Positions 35,863-47,900 are shown, counted from the first letter of the stretch. The stretch is 64,000 nucleotides of DNA from Malus domestica (GCF_042453785.1 NC_091675.1:8692501-8756500), one strand, 5' to 3'. Numbers and translations: made by a program. The notes: a model not told the origin generated them from the sequence alone.

Positions 35863-38758
35863 ATTTTGTTAATTATTAGATATAAACTGTACCAATACTT
35901 GTGTTTGTGTATTCGAGTCGAGTAATTTCCTTGCTCATTTCAAATAAATACACAATTACAATGATCATATTTCATATAAACAACTGCATAACAGTAGTCT
36001 GATTACAAAATGCTCATTATCTAAAGAAAAAGGAAAATTGTTCGATCAGAACTGAAAATCCATGACAGCATTTTCTAGTCATCAACTCTTTAACAGCAAT
36101 GCTTGAGCAATTTTCTGAAGGAACCTCGTACATTATTAGAACTGCAAAAGAAAGCTCAACTGTCCTCAAGATCAATGTGACAAATCCGAATTTCGAACGC
36201 TCGACTGTAACATCTAGTCCGCTTAAAAACGCATGTAAAAAGAATTTGCAGTAGTTAATAGTGAACTTTTTGGGAGACAAAAGAATGTAAAATGTATCTT
36301 CAGGTTTTCATACTCCCTAGTAGCAAAATTTACCAGTGATACGGCACCCCACATACATCAAGAAAAAGAAATGCAAAATATAATGTTACAAACTAAAATG
36401 GCAGCTGGGATGGCGTACCACGTATATCACACTATCCCGCAGTATACGTTCATGAGACTGCCATCTAAAGAGGTTTTTCGCGCCCACATCGAACCTATTT
36501 CATTACTCGAATCATAAACATCATGCAAACTGCCAAAATTTCAATGGGATACAAAGCAGGTCTATTTGTACAACAAGCCGAGCCCTCAAAATTTAACCTT
36601 ATACTGCATGATCTAGTTAACGGAGGATTGAGAATTATATACAAAGAAATGTGCGCATTACCTTGTCAACGAATGATAATACGTAGTTGGGACAAATGCT
36701 TGTCGATCTGAATTGATTCTTTTATCTGAGCTCCAAAACCAGCAATCAGTGTCTTATCATCATCTAATAACATGTGAAATTCCTTGAAAATTTCCAACAA
36801 ATCCCATGACCACATCCAAGTATAGAAACAGACTAACAGTACATAGTGCAATCAAGTTCGATTCAATGCTTCTTTTACAAATGAGATCACCACACATTGC
36901 TTTAATCACTTACACAAATCCTAATTCAATCAATAGTTCACAACAGTTCACATGTGCCTACAATTAAGTGTTAGATATCACTTGTCTCAATAAGTAACTG
37001 AGCATACCTCCTCGTTCCGAGAAAGCTCTTGGCAGAAAGTAGTTTAGTTCTTTCCTTCCACTTCTCTCTACTTGTGGGAATTACCTCTTGTAGCCAACCG
37101 TCCACTTATATTGTTTTAACTTTCAAATATATGACAATTTCAAAACATCAAAAGCTTCGATTAATAGCATCAGAAATTATTGTTTCAAAATAAAAATAGC
37201 ATACCATCAAAAACTTCAATTAATAGCATCACAAATATTTCACATGATAATTTCATGTCATAATCAAAACAGAAACATCAACGCCTTCAGATTACTATCA
37301 TCAAAGTACATAAACTAATACGGAAATAAATGCATGCCAAACAGGGGTTTTAAACAGTAAATTCAAAGCCATTTAGGTTGTCGTACTAATGCACAAGGTA
37401 CTGACGGATAAGGAGTATTGAATAAACAGATGGATATGGAACATGTAAAACGTTCCAGAGTTCAAAAGATAAAACAGAAAGAAAAAAACAGAAAATTTAC
37501 TGGGCAAATTCAAAAACTGCATGGAGATGGTGCTAAACTAACATAGCTTTTTAAGTCAAGCAATATAATACGTCCTATATTTCTACTGTAAAAATGAAAA
37601 ATTGATAGAAAATATAGAGATATATCATATAGAGCAAAAGATAAAGGTAAACTGCATCAAGCAAACTGGGAACCTTTCAAAGTTCATGTTCTGCTTTGTA
37701 CAAGATGTGTTCCAGTTCCCAGCAGAGCCGAAACAAACCACCTCTAAAAAACAGAGGAAACCATTGTACCACTTGCTAGTGACATAGTCATACACCAAGA
37801 AAATTGGAAATAGATAGTCCCACTGTACACGCTAAGATGATAAATCCCAGGATCATCTTGGCCTTTGGAAGCAAGGTAAGCCAAGCAAGGCTCCAACCTT
37901 GGCCCTGAAAATGCAGGGATTCGAAATAAGAATCATGAAATGGAACTCTGTATGCATTCACATGGTAACAAGGAAACCAAGCACAATTCGACAAGTAAAA
38001 AGATAATATGGCATCACAACACACTTCATATTCCATGTGTAATGCAGAATGAACCAATCTTCCACATACTTAATGATAGCATCTCACTCAACTAATCATT
38101 AATGATAGAACAGAAATATGGTGATCCTTGTTCCCGGAACAGAAACTTGGTTTTTCATTTTACCTTGTAAAAAATCTAGAGTTCAGACAGAGAAGTCCTT
38201 AATATAAACCAAAACCATATGGAGACAAGTGTTCATCCTTGTCATCATCATAGAACGAAACAAACGTAAATGGGTCCCAAGAGACTAGATCATGGATAGG
38301 TACAAATCCTCTCTGGTTTAATACTCACAAAATACTGCACATAAGAGCTACAAAGCACAAACCTTCCAAAAGGGACAAAAAAGGGTACAAGTATTCACTT
38401 CCTTATAAGACAAAGTACATAGCTTCCTAATTACAAATTTTACATACTTATATAACTGGACATTGGAAACTAAAATAATCACAACAAAATGTAGCAATAT
38501 ATCCTTGTTTCTTACAATGGAGAAAAAACAGGTAACGAGATTATTAAAAACAGATGAAAAGACAGGACCACGGTAAACCTGGAATATTCACTTCTACAAA
38601 ATCAAGTACATAACTTCCAAAGTACAAATTTCCCAAGTTTAAATCAGTACAGATTGAACAATCAAGATAAGCAGGATAAATTGTAGCAATTATTTCTCTG
38701 ATTCTTACAAAGTATGAAAGGCACTAAAGCTACTGAACATCGTAAGATCAAAAGTTAT
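35863..38758. other. intergenic or 3' region of the Tudor-ENT gene
   Basis: No confident gene. A minus-strand stretch at 37788-37903 follows an intron-like acceptor (cctgcattttcag) and reads GQGWSLAWLTLLPKAKMILG onward with a hydrophobic end. It might be a spliced 3' exon but has no recognised family. Two diverged copies of one sequence (about 38395-38525 and 38588-38715, sharing acaaagtacatagcttcc-like words) form a tandem duplication. Confidence 0.45.
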
Positions 38759-40066
38759 CTAATATTGAAGTTTTGTTCCTGCAGAAAGTAAGTTCCTTAC
38801 TTCCATCAAATGTTCATCATTTGAAATGTGAAGTGAAATACGGAGATTTGTCAATAACGCTTCTTGTTCCCAGCTTAAGGACCCAGAAGCATGCATTGCC
38901 ACCAGAGTACTGCGATAAGCGTTCAACTCTAATCTATGGATTCCTGCTGCTACATCCTCTTTTAGAGGAAGGGAAAGATTTTCTTGTGCATCTTTACAGC
39001 AACAAAAGGACTCTGCATCACTAGAAAGGGTATCTGCATCTTGACTAGTACCTGCTACATTATGACCGAACAACTTATTTGAACTGCTACTAATAACACT
39101 ACAACTACCAACAGAACATGCATCACTATCGGTATCATTAAGTTCTGAGCTTCTTTCAACAAAACAAGAAATAACACCATTTAACTTTTCCCTCTCCTTT
39201 TCAACACATCCAGTTGTGCGATTAATAAAGGATGTATGCATGTCTTTTTCACCCAGATTTTCTCGCGGGTAAGCAACAGCATCTACCTTTTTGAGCAAGT
39301 AAGATGGGGACCCAGAAAAAACGCGTTGATGCTCACACCCCTTCTCAATTGCCCTCATCTTTTGAGAATATCCCTCAACAGAAGAGCTATATGGAGAAGC
39401 TCTCTTCAAAGATCCAGATGAAACACTATGGGAATCCTGACAGCTGATGTTGTACAGAGAAGGTAAACGATTATTCCTGGCAGGTAGCTTTATTTTTGCA
39501 TTCATTTGTCGGACTTGCAAGCTCATCCGATTGTCCGGACCCTGTCAAAAGGAATATTAGTAAGCAAACAAAATAAAAAGAAAGGCCTGAAACTGTTATC
39601 AATATATTCAACAAGCATAGAAATGATACAAATACATAAAACAAAGATGAGCCAGAAAGATGTTTACCTTTCCGATCCCAACCCATTTGTCATCATTCCA
39701 TAATTGACGCGCCCTGATCCTATATTTGTGGACTCTAAACTCCTCAAAAGATCCAAGTACCCTAGCCAAGTAATAATTTTCATCCAAGACCTTTAGCACC
39801 GTGGCCATTTTCCAGAAACCAACATCAAACACCTCCGCAACATCACCAACTGCCCAAATCTCCATTCTTTGAACAGGCGGAGGGCAAGGCCTAATATCCT
39901 TCCTTGAGACTCTCTGCACAATTGCCTGACTGTCCTTGCCAGACCAATCATAGCTAACACTATATGTGTGCCCATTACCAGAGACAATCACAGCACAGCG
40001 CCATGCTCCCCCAGGCACCTCCTTTTGGCTAAGTACCTCCACTTTGCTTCCCTGCTTGAATCTCAT
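38759..40066 (-). CDS. Tudor/Agenet and ENT domain protein (Plant Tudor-like)
   Basis: Two coding exons on the minus strand, 40066-39668 and 39541-38759, encoding 393 residues. The N-terminal half has two Agenet/Tudor-like modules (MRFKQGSKVEVLSQKEVPGG with WRCAVIVSGNGHTYSVSYD, then VGDVAEVFDVGFWKMATVLK with YYLARVLGSFEEFRVHKYRI). A serine-rich linker follows, and the C-terminus is an ENT domain (DVAAGIHRLELNAYRSTLVA, then SWEQEALLTNLRISL). Agenet folds read methylated histone tails and ENT is the helical EMSY N-terminal fold, so a nuclear chromatin-linked role is likely. The start is chosen at MRFK because the sequence upstream is an intron ending in TTACAG. The order Agenet-Agenet-ENT matches Arabidopsis At4g32440, as I recall it. 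No damage was seen. Confidence 0.92.
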
Positions 40067-40620
40067 GATGCCTACTATTACGTCAAAACCTGTAACAACC
40101 AAGAAATCAAATCTTCGAATCAGAAGCGAAGCCTAAGAGTTCCGTAAAATCAATAACTACACGAAAAAACGACGATGAATCAGCAGATAAACATTTGTAA
40201 AACTTAGAAAGGGGACAACTTTTCCAGATTGTAGTGAAACAGTTTACAAAACCGAATAATTTGGACTAGAGTAAATACAATCAATCAAAAGCCCCAACAT
40301 ATCAAACTGAACCAAGTTAATGAAAAGCCCCAAATTTTAATAGAAAATCAGAATCGGAGTTCTTAGGCAAGCAAATAACACCAAAATCTTTCGCAAAACA
40401 ATCCAAACGTACTCAATTTCACATAAAAAGTAAACGAACAAAGCATTGAGAGCGTAAATTCCAAACCCTAGAAATCAAAATTGAAACAGATTCGACTCAC
40501 CTTGCTTGAAATTTTGCGAAATTCGATCAATTCACGAAAAATACTGCCCTAGATCCTCTGTGTTTCGGCTTCAATTGGAGATTTCCAGTCTGTAGGGTTG
40601 AGAATTGCGCACTTGGAATT
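40067..40620 (-). other. 5' UTR exon and leader intron of the Tudor-ENT gene
   Basis: A splice donor (minus CAAG|GTGAGTC) at about 40500 pairs with the acceptor before 40089, giving a leader intron of about 410 bp. The upstream exon runs to about 40620 and is GA/CT mixed. The promoter just beyond it is copied in the segmental duplication at 51.8 kb. Confidence 0.6.
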
Positions 40621-40633
40621 GGGAGGAAATTTA

Positions 40634-42629
40634 GAAAGTTAGGGTTTGCAATTTTCTGTTTGTGTGAGAATATGAAGAAAATAAAGTTGTTTACGAATTT
40701 ATATTTTGATTTTTTATTATTTTTTCCTTTTTGGCGTCCGCTTGAAGTTTTTGCCCTCGGCCAGAAGGGAGAGTGCGCAATGCGCATAACTGGGTAATTT
40801 TCACCTAATTTTTAGGAGATTATATCACTTTGATTTTTCTAATTTTTTTAAATTTATTTTTCACGAAGTTGGTGGATTTTTACTATTTTTTAATTAATGT
40901 TGATTTAGAAGTATTTGAGTGTTAACTTGCTTCTCAAGTGTCCAACATTTTTAAGCATCTTTTCCCAAACAAAAAAAAAGTGTCCAACAAATTTCTTTTA
41001 ATGAAAATGACAATCTAAAAGCAGGACTTGGTGAACAAGTTTTGCGAGATGAAGTTCCTTTGGACTTGTTTGAGATTGTTTTTATAGAAAATATTTACGC
41101 TCACAAGCGGTTCTATTAAAACATTATTAGAAACAAATTGAAATTTTTATAAAAAATTCAAGTGTTCTTGTAACCGGAAAAACAAAAAATAGTTCGTATC
41201 CAATACACTAATAATATTTGAAATAAAATGTTATTCTTTTTTTTTTTTGGAAAATAAAGTTAATTATTCATAAAAATAGAAGTTAGGCATGCTTTTTTAT
41301 ATCAATTCAAGGGTGGTGGTGTGATAATAAAAAGTGTTGGTGTAATAAACCAAACATTAAAGAGTCTTTAAAAGTTTTTTTTAACTCTAGACGCGATAGT
41401 AGCTCACGCGCGCTTACATTATTTTTTTATCGTTGGTGCAAGTGAGTCTCACAATAATCAAAATCATTTGACATTACCAATATAGTCCGAAAAGTTACAC
41501 TTTTTTTCCTTGACAAAATTAACTTAAAAATGACAACTAAGACAGAGAAAGAGTCAAACTAAAGCCGTTGAGATAATTAAAAAGGAAAATTAGAAGTCCA
41601 AGATGTAACAAAGACAACATTGTTACCCATCCGAGCCAACACATTTTCTGCATAATTAGTTTCATTAAACGCTAAACTTTCTCATCTCCCTATATTTATC
41701 TTATATATTTCATGACATTTCTTCCACATCTCTTCCGTCATCCTTCTTTCGCATTTCTTCATTACGGACCCATAGAGATTATTTGGCACGATGATCCTCT
41801 TCTAGCCTCCTCTAGCCTGCATCTTAGCTCCTTTCATTAAACAATTTGTGGTAAGCCACGATGATCCATATGTATCGAAAACTCTCCTAGAGCAGGATCT
41901 TATGTGCTTTTCCAAGACGATACATACATACCTAGCTAAACCAGTATCCAAGTCCCAACCAATCTTCATTTCCGGTAGGAATGTGGCACAAGGATAATCA
42001 AAACTCTGCCACAATAAGTTATCCGGGTTAGTTTCGTTCCCAATTTGCACCACAAAATCTCCAGAATCCAAGAGTTGCGATACTGGATTCCCCGCGATTC
42101 TTGATGAATTTGATGATCACAAAATGCTGTTTGAGCTATTGGTAAGGAGGACGAGAACTCCTTACTCAGTGAGCTTCAAAAGTCCTGAAGAATCATCAAG
42201 TGATGTTTCTCTGTTGGCTACCAACACAACTGCATCAGTAGAATCCCATTTGAAAGCTTCCACCATCTGAAACCAGAGTTTCGACGTCTCTAATATATCG
42301 AACTGGGGTGATTGTGCATGGAGTAGCTGCAGATGAGATACCTAGGAAGGGAAGGAGAATAAAGAACAAACACACAAAAAGGCTTCTCAAGGATTGCATT
42401 GGCATCTTGTCTACAGGGAAGCAAAAAGTGGAAGCACAAGACGTTTAGCTCTCTTTCAAGATTATTCTTCGTTTTATCAGATATTGTGTTAGTTTTGGCT
42501 TTGTGAAAGGCTAAACTAAGTTGACATTTGAGAGAAAAAACTCAACAATGTTAATTCACTGTCTAGACTCTAAATTGTAGCGCTAAAACAACTTTGTTAA
42601 GTAATAACCTCCCTAAAGTTATAAAATTG
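40634..42629. repeat. segmental duplication, copy A
   Basis: About 2.0 kb is repeated in direct orientation at 51757-53596. Shared landmarks are tgtgagaatatgaagaaaat, gcgcataactgggtaatttt, ttaggcatgcttttttatat and the whole lectin fragment. Copy A has extra sequence around 40900-41110 that is absent from copy B. Its left edge falls in the leader and promoter of the Tudor-ENT gene. Confidence 0.9.
41802..42420 (-). pseudogene. 5' fragment of a G-type lectin S-receptor-like kinase, copy A
   Basis: Minus-strand residues MDSGDFVVQIGNETNPDNLL, WQSFDYPCATFLPEMKIGWD and LDTGLARYV are the B-lectin core of SRK-type kinases. Upstream, a signal peptide and the ITPARYIRDVETLVSAGGSF-like start can be traced with frame breaks. 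No S-domain, PAN or kinase follows. It is a paralogue of 52812-53409 carried by the segmental duplication. Intact genes of the family are plasma-membrane receptors. Confidence 0.85.
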
Positions 42630-42935
42630 TTCCGAAGAATAGACACACTGTTTGAATGGAAGTGATCACGAGGACTGCAGCAACCACAACAATAAAAAGT
42701 AGAGAGCATGGAGATTGAAAGAGGTTTTGTTTCAACATTTCCTTCCACCACTTCGTTATGCATTGATGTGTTTACTAAGATCAGTAAAGATATTTCTTTG
42801 TAACAATTACTTCCTCGGATTAATAAGGTTTGTCAACCTCGTCCCCCTGTCAAGCATTGAGTTTGAACAATTACATTTTTGAACAAGCAATTCCATATCC
42901 TCGGGAGTGATGCTTAAAGCAACATTTTAATTGAA
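42630..42935 (-). pseudogene. remnant of a third DUF247 gene (C-terminal end)
   Basis: Minus strand: ITPEDMELLVQK at about 42930-42890 corresponds to KTPEDVELLVEKG of copy 2. Further on, LFIVVVAAVLVITSIQTVCL at about 42700-42640 corresponds to its membrane tail. The sequence between is shortened and has stops. It lies directly downstream of copy 2 in the same orientation, so DUF247 had been tandemly repeated. Its left edge coincides with the end of the segmental duplication. Confidence 0.75.
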
Positions 42936-43350
42936 ATCTTCACTTCTTGTGGCAAAAAAAGCACATGCAAAGACACAAGCATAGGCCCAAGAACATCAAA
43001 TTGGTACGACATAAGAAGCTAGGTACGCATTAATTTAAGAAGGTGATTTAAGCACGATTTATTGAATCTAAGGCAGAAATATAGAAGTGCAGAGGACAAA
43101 AACGTCTGCAGAAATCACTTCCCTTTATTTACAACACACACTTGCATTAAAGTCATTACAAGCTGCCACTCTTTCCCTACCAAATATAAAATCACTCTTC
43201 AAACCTTTATTTTGTTGGAACATATATTACACTCTATTCTACGAAACCTGATGCTAATGCAAACTCCGTAGGCTAGACTTCTAGAGGATATATGGCGAAG
43301 GAGAGAATTGCGGATCCTCCGGAGAAGGAGAGACTTGCGGTGGTTGATGC

Positions 43351-44634
43351 TTAAGCAACAGATAAAATAGAGCACACAGTTTGTATGACAGTGAGTATGA
43401 GGAGAATTACAGCTGCAACAACAGAAATAGTGGACCAAGGCGTGGTAAAATATTTTTGTCTCAAATTTGCCATCCATTTGTGCCTGCGTTTGTTGCAGTA
43501 GTTGTGAAGTTCTTCACAAAGAGGGGCATAATAGTGGTTGCTAACCATCATCCCATTGCCAAGGTCATGAAGCAAAGTAGAGATCTTCTGGGTATCACCT
43601 AGCCAATTTTCAACAATTCCCTTCTCAACAAGCAATTCCACATCCTCTGGGGTTTTCACAAGGCACATCATAAGGAAAACATAATTAGTTAGGTAATTCT
43701 CCTCACTGTGATGGCATTGTTCAAAAGCAAGGAGATTTCTGAGTGTCAGATCTGTCGTATCGTTTACTGTTAACTTTGGAATTTCGAGGATCCCATTCGC
43801 TCTCGAGAATTTTATGTCAAATAAATCGCTGCCTGTTCCTCCCGCAAACTCGACTCCAGCCTGGCATAGCTCTGTCACGTTGTGTGTGGGTGTGGTATTT
43901 TCTTTCTCTGTAGTTTTTTATTTCAACGGTAGATATAGAATTCTTAGCAGATCAACAAAATGTTGTACATCTCCAAAAGAACATATTTGTTTAAATTTCT
44001 CTTCTTTTCCCTTGCTATCGATTTCGCTTTTGAAAAAATTGTAGGAAATTTCAAGTAACGAAGGCAGCTGATGTGAAGAAGGAAGAAGTGTGTTGAAAAG
44101 ATCCTGAACAATGAAGAATGGCAGCTGATTTTCAAGCAACCGCAAGTCTGGACGCACATCCCACAACATCTCAGGCTTGTTAAATATGTAATCATCTTCA
44201 CAATTTTTGGAACAGTAGCGCAATAAGAACTCAATGACGAAGGCGGCATCCACTAAAACAATTCTTACAAATTCATCGCTGCCAAACTCAATGGGTTCTG
44301 CATAAAAATGCCGCAACCTTCTCTCTTGGCCCTTTATCTTTTTTATATAATCAGAGAAGCTTACCCTTTCCCTGGTTCGGCTTAGAAAATGTCGCAGGTA
44401 CCTTTTTTTGTGCTCTTCCATGGCTTTTAGCTGTGGCTTTCCATGGTGAAGTGGGCCTATAGAGACTACTTGAGGTGTATATGCATTCTCATTTCCCCGC
44501 CGTAGTCGCTCAGGAACTCTATAGATACAACGCAAAGGGGACAGGCGAAACAAGTTATGCAACTCCTCGAGTAATGGATCCTTGGGGTTTTCTATGTCAT
44601 GTGGAGCTTCATCGATTCCTCTCATTTTCTGCAT
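43351..44634 (-). pseudogene. DUF247 protein copy 2, one premature stop
   Basis: In inverted orientation relative to the gene at 3.9 kb and closely similar along its length (CIYRVPERLRRGNENAYTPQ, LVDAAFVIEFLLRY, LRLLENQLPFFI, ILEIPKLTVNDTTDLTLRNL, VELLVEKGIVENWLGDTQ, tail SVVAAVILLILTVIQTV). The only lesion is a TAA at 43918-43920 after residues RILYLPLK, where copy 1 has TCA (serine). The frame continues unchanged to the normal stop, 427 residues in all. The first in-frame ATG is at 44634; similarity begins at 44667. This could be a very young pseudogene, a polymorphic stop, or a sequence error. If translated as is, the product lacks the C-terminal third and the membrane anchor. Confidence 0.9.
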
Positions 44635-44960
44635 TGATTCAAATATTTCATTAGGTTCACATTCCACTTATAGAGAGGTTTCACTATAAAACTAATTGAC
44701 AATATGAAGAATAGCCCAACTTCTTATAAGCTCATGCAAAGTCTCTTTTCCCATCACCGCGAGACTCATTCTCAACAACTTCAAACAAACTTTTGTAAGG
44801 ACCTCTAAGAGAGAGAGAAATCGAATTTGCGAATCTTCTCTCTCACTGCTTCTTCTTGTCGATTTATCCCGGCCCTTGGGAGGAGAAGGCTGGAGGTTTA
44901 AGTGAGGGGAGAGAAAGAGAGGGAGAGAGAGGTGAAGAAGATCGGGACAGGGGCAAGGGG

Positions 44961-44982
44961 GGAGAGAGAGAGAGAGAGAGAA
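44961..44982 (+). repeat. (GA)n microsatellite
   Basis: About ten uninterrupted GA units in a GA-rich stretch upstream of DUF247 copy 2. Confidence 0.95.
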
Positions 44983-45754
44983 GCTGGATCTAAAAATTTC
45001 AAAAACAGATTTTTTTGTGTTTTAAACAAATAAGCTTTGTAGCCATTTAGTACTACGGCCTAATAGTATTCCTCCTTACTTAGTACTATAACCTAGTTGT
45101 ATTAGGTTCAGTTCTTGCCAAAAGTGAATTTGAAATACATTATTGTTAGCCCATTGTGAAGCTAACCGCACTCGCTCCCCTTTAACGTAGATAATATCGT
45201 TTGTTAAAAAAAAACAAATAGGCTTTGTATTTGTGTTTTTTTTTGTTGAGTTTTTTTTAGAAGTCTGCCAAATAAGAATTTTTGACTTGCAAATTAAAAC
45301 TTATTTTTGAGCTAAAAAAGTAGAACTCAAATAGAATACTAAACATTTTGACAAAAAATAAAAAATAAAAATAGAATACCAAACAGATCTTAAAAAAAAA
45401 TCAATACATATTACTTACTCATCTAGTAAATGAAAAATAAATTTTCTTTAACAGTAGCACAATGATAGGCGAGCTACATAATAACCATTTTTTCTTCAGT
45501 ATGTTTTTGCAGAATGTGTTTAATTGGCCATACTAAATTAATGTCTCAGACGCATGTAGCTACCCACTTTATTTGTGTGACCATGTTAGGGAGATCATCT
45601 ATTTAAACTATATTTTGTAAGTTATATGTTATGATTGTTGATGATTGAATTATTAAAATATGTGTTTGATACTAATTCTCCAATTCATGTACAACATTCT
45701 GACAGAACTTGGATTTTAAAGAGTCTCGATATTGTGCTAGCCAAAATGATCTCA

Positions 45755-45933
45755 CTTACTGTGCTTGATTAATTTAGCCTTTAGCTATACATTTTTGTTT
45801 AAACCCATCCGCTACTTACTATGCTTGATTAATTTAGCCTTTAGCTATACATTTTTGTTTAAACCCTTCCGCTACTTACTATGCTTGATTAATTTAGCCT
45901 TCAGATGTACATTTTTGTTTAAACCCTTCCACT
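45755..45933 (+). repeat. 60-bp minisatellite, three units
   Basis: Units beginning cttactrtgcttgattaatt recur with exactly 60-bp spacing and few differences between copies (cccatcc/cccttcc, agctat/agatgt). Confidence 0.95.
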
Positions 45934-46110
45934 AATGCAACTGGAATTTCATTGCTTTCCAACTCATCTACACCAAACTCCATGTGTGCTTTAGTAATTA
46001 TAATTAGCTTAGGATGTAATTTTACTTTGATAATGGAATCATAAGTTCGACACTACCCTAAACTTGCAAAACATTATGAACTCAGCTCTTGAACACCTAT
46101 TTTGTTCTTT

Positions 46111-46824
46111 ATTGTAAATAGAGTTGTAAATAAATTTCTACATGTATGTAAATAGTTCCTATAGTATATATATATCTACAATGTTTTACATATTTTACAC
46201 CGTTTTAAAACCCGCAACATCTACATGTTCTGTATTGTACAAAGATTTCTCTTTCGCATGACGCTTACTAGGGTTTTAACCTCATATGGTTTGAAGTGTT
46301 CCCAAACCCAACTACATTTATCATCTAGGAGATGAGAATCACTTACATCATCTTCTTTACCCTCTCTTTCACTTTCAATTTCAGCCTTTTTTTCGGTTGC
46401 CAAGTTAGATACATTCAAAAGCATTGGCGCCTTGGGGTTAAAAGTCGACAAAAAAGGAGCATCTACTGGACCTGCTGGAGCCTTCAAACAAGGTTCTGAA
46501 GCCTGCAACAAACAATCACACCATGGGCTTGATTCCATTCATATATTAGGCCTAAGTGGTTGACTGAAGACAATATTAGTGCATTATTGTACTTAATAGT
46601 GGACACTTATAAAACTGAAACATATATACACAGCCAAAGTAATCAACTAAAAGATATTAAGAAGAAAGCTGCAGCATTCCCTTAACCAGTAAATATGAAA
46701 CTAAAAGCTTCAAAACAGTGGATATGAATGGAGAAGAAACAAGGCAGATGAAAGATTATATATTGAAAGGTGAGTTGTTTTTGGTACTAAAAATAAGTCA
46801 TCTAACATGTTTTGATGTGAAACT
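46111..46824 (-). repeat. triplicated exon-like unit, copy A
   Basis: About 710 bp. On the minus strand it holds an intron acceptor-like TTGTTTGTTGCAG followed by a frame (ASEPCLKAPAG ... DDVSDSHLLDDKCSWVWEHF, then KPYEVKTLVSVMRKRNLCTI). The SWVWEHF element faintly resembles the start of a BED zinc finger, but the expected cysteines do not follow. The copia element at 46825 interrupts the array directly after it. Confidence 0.8.
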
Positions 46825-47377
46825 TGTGTTTGGCTCATACATTTGTGAGTAATTATAAGTCATGTGTTGACAACAATTGAAGACATGGTAACTACCACAA
46901 GCCAAATGTCTTTCGGCTAGTAAACTAAACAAAGAAGTGGACATCATCATTGTAAGAAAATAGAAAAAAAGTGGTTGCTTTTTTCTTTAATGATTATGCA
47001 TAAATTATGATGTTGGGGAATAAAATATGAGTGTGAGTGACCTTATATTGAAAGGGCATTCGGAGGAGAACATGTGAGAAAAATTATAGAGTGAGAGTGA
47101 GAAACTCTTGGGAAGAGTGAGATTCTTGGGAAAATTCTGTGAGGGTACAAGGGATTGGGGTTTGGGTTATGTCAATTTAACTCAAGTGTATCTTGTACTA
47201 GTTATTCTCATAATGAAGAGCAATATCTCTCCGATGACGTAGGCAGGTTTTTGCTGAACCTCGTAAATTTCTCAGTGTCTTTATTTCTTGTATTTTATTA
47301 TGTTCAGTTGAGTGTGATTTGATGAGGTTGTAATCTAAATCTCGTTTCCGCACTAACGAACGGGTCAAGGCACAACA
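46825..47377 (+). repeat. 5' LTR of the copia derivative
   Basis: 553 bp. Compared with the 3' LTR it lacks an 18-bp duplication around gacatcatcat, and there are a few substitutions, so the insertion is fairly recent. The 3' part matches the LTR in QCR7 intron 2. Confidence 0.93.
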
Positions 47378-47379
47378 AT

Positions 47380-47391
47380 TGGTATCAGAGC
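47380..47391 (+). other. primer binding site of the copia derivative
   Basis: TGGTATCAGAGC, complement of initiator tRNA-Met, two bases after the LTR end. Confidence 0.88.
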
Positions 47392-47437
47392 ATCGTTGGA
47401 CGCTTGGTTCGTTGGAGGTCCAGATTTGTTGTTCGCC

Positions 47438-47900
47438 ATGGATTTTTCAGTTGAGCAGTTTAATGGGAGAGGCAGTTTTACTCTTGGTAAATGAGAGTAA
47501 TGGAAGACTGAAGAAATGGAAGTCGTGTTCAGGGATGCTTAGATCATCTGCGAAAGTTGATGTTAAGGAAGAAGACAAGGGCCTCTTTCTTCTTACCTCA
47601 CTTTCAGATTCGTACGAGAACCTTGTGAAACTTTACTGCATGGAAAGATACAGTAAGTTTGGAGCAGGTGCAAGCTTCTTTGGTGTGGAATGATACACAA
47701 AGGATACCATTAATGATGGTGGGCACGAGACTGCTTAAGCTATTCAAGGTTGGAATCGTGGAAGAAAATTGGAAAGAGGATCTGAGAGAGACAACAGGTT
47801 CAGATCTAGTTCCGGAGGCAAGGGTCCACCTTGCTACGGTGCAAGGCCGGGTGGTAGCAAGTTTGTGGCATAAGGCTTCGAGTATGCCCTATAGGTACTT
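47438..47900 (+). pseudogene. copia gag remnant
   Basis: It opens ATG with residues MDFSVEQFNGRGSFTLGK and then a stop. Another piece reads KGLFLLTSLSDSYENLVK, and after a frame shift LLHGKDTVSLEQVQASLVWN, the standard copia gag landmarks. A basic RGRS-type stretch follows. Stops and frame changes make it non-functional. Confidence 0.85.

Larger units (their letters stand above)
44635..46110. other. upstream region of DUF247 copy 2 and intergenic
   Basis: No gene. The leader region contains a short upstream frame (about 44767-44690, minus) and GA-rich blocks. From 45000 to 45400 the sequence is AT-rich with repeat-like words (actacggcctaatagtattc). Confidence 0.5.

Noticed and set aside
46221..46538. 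BED zinc-finger gene
   Set aside because: The VWEHF-like start is present but the Cys and His ligands do not follow, so only a repeat unit is annotated.
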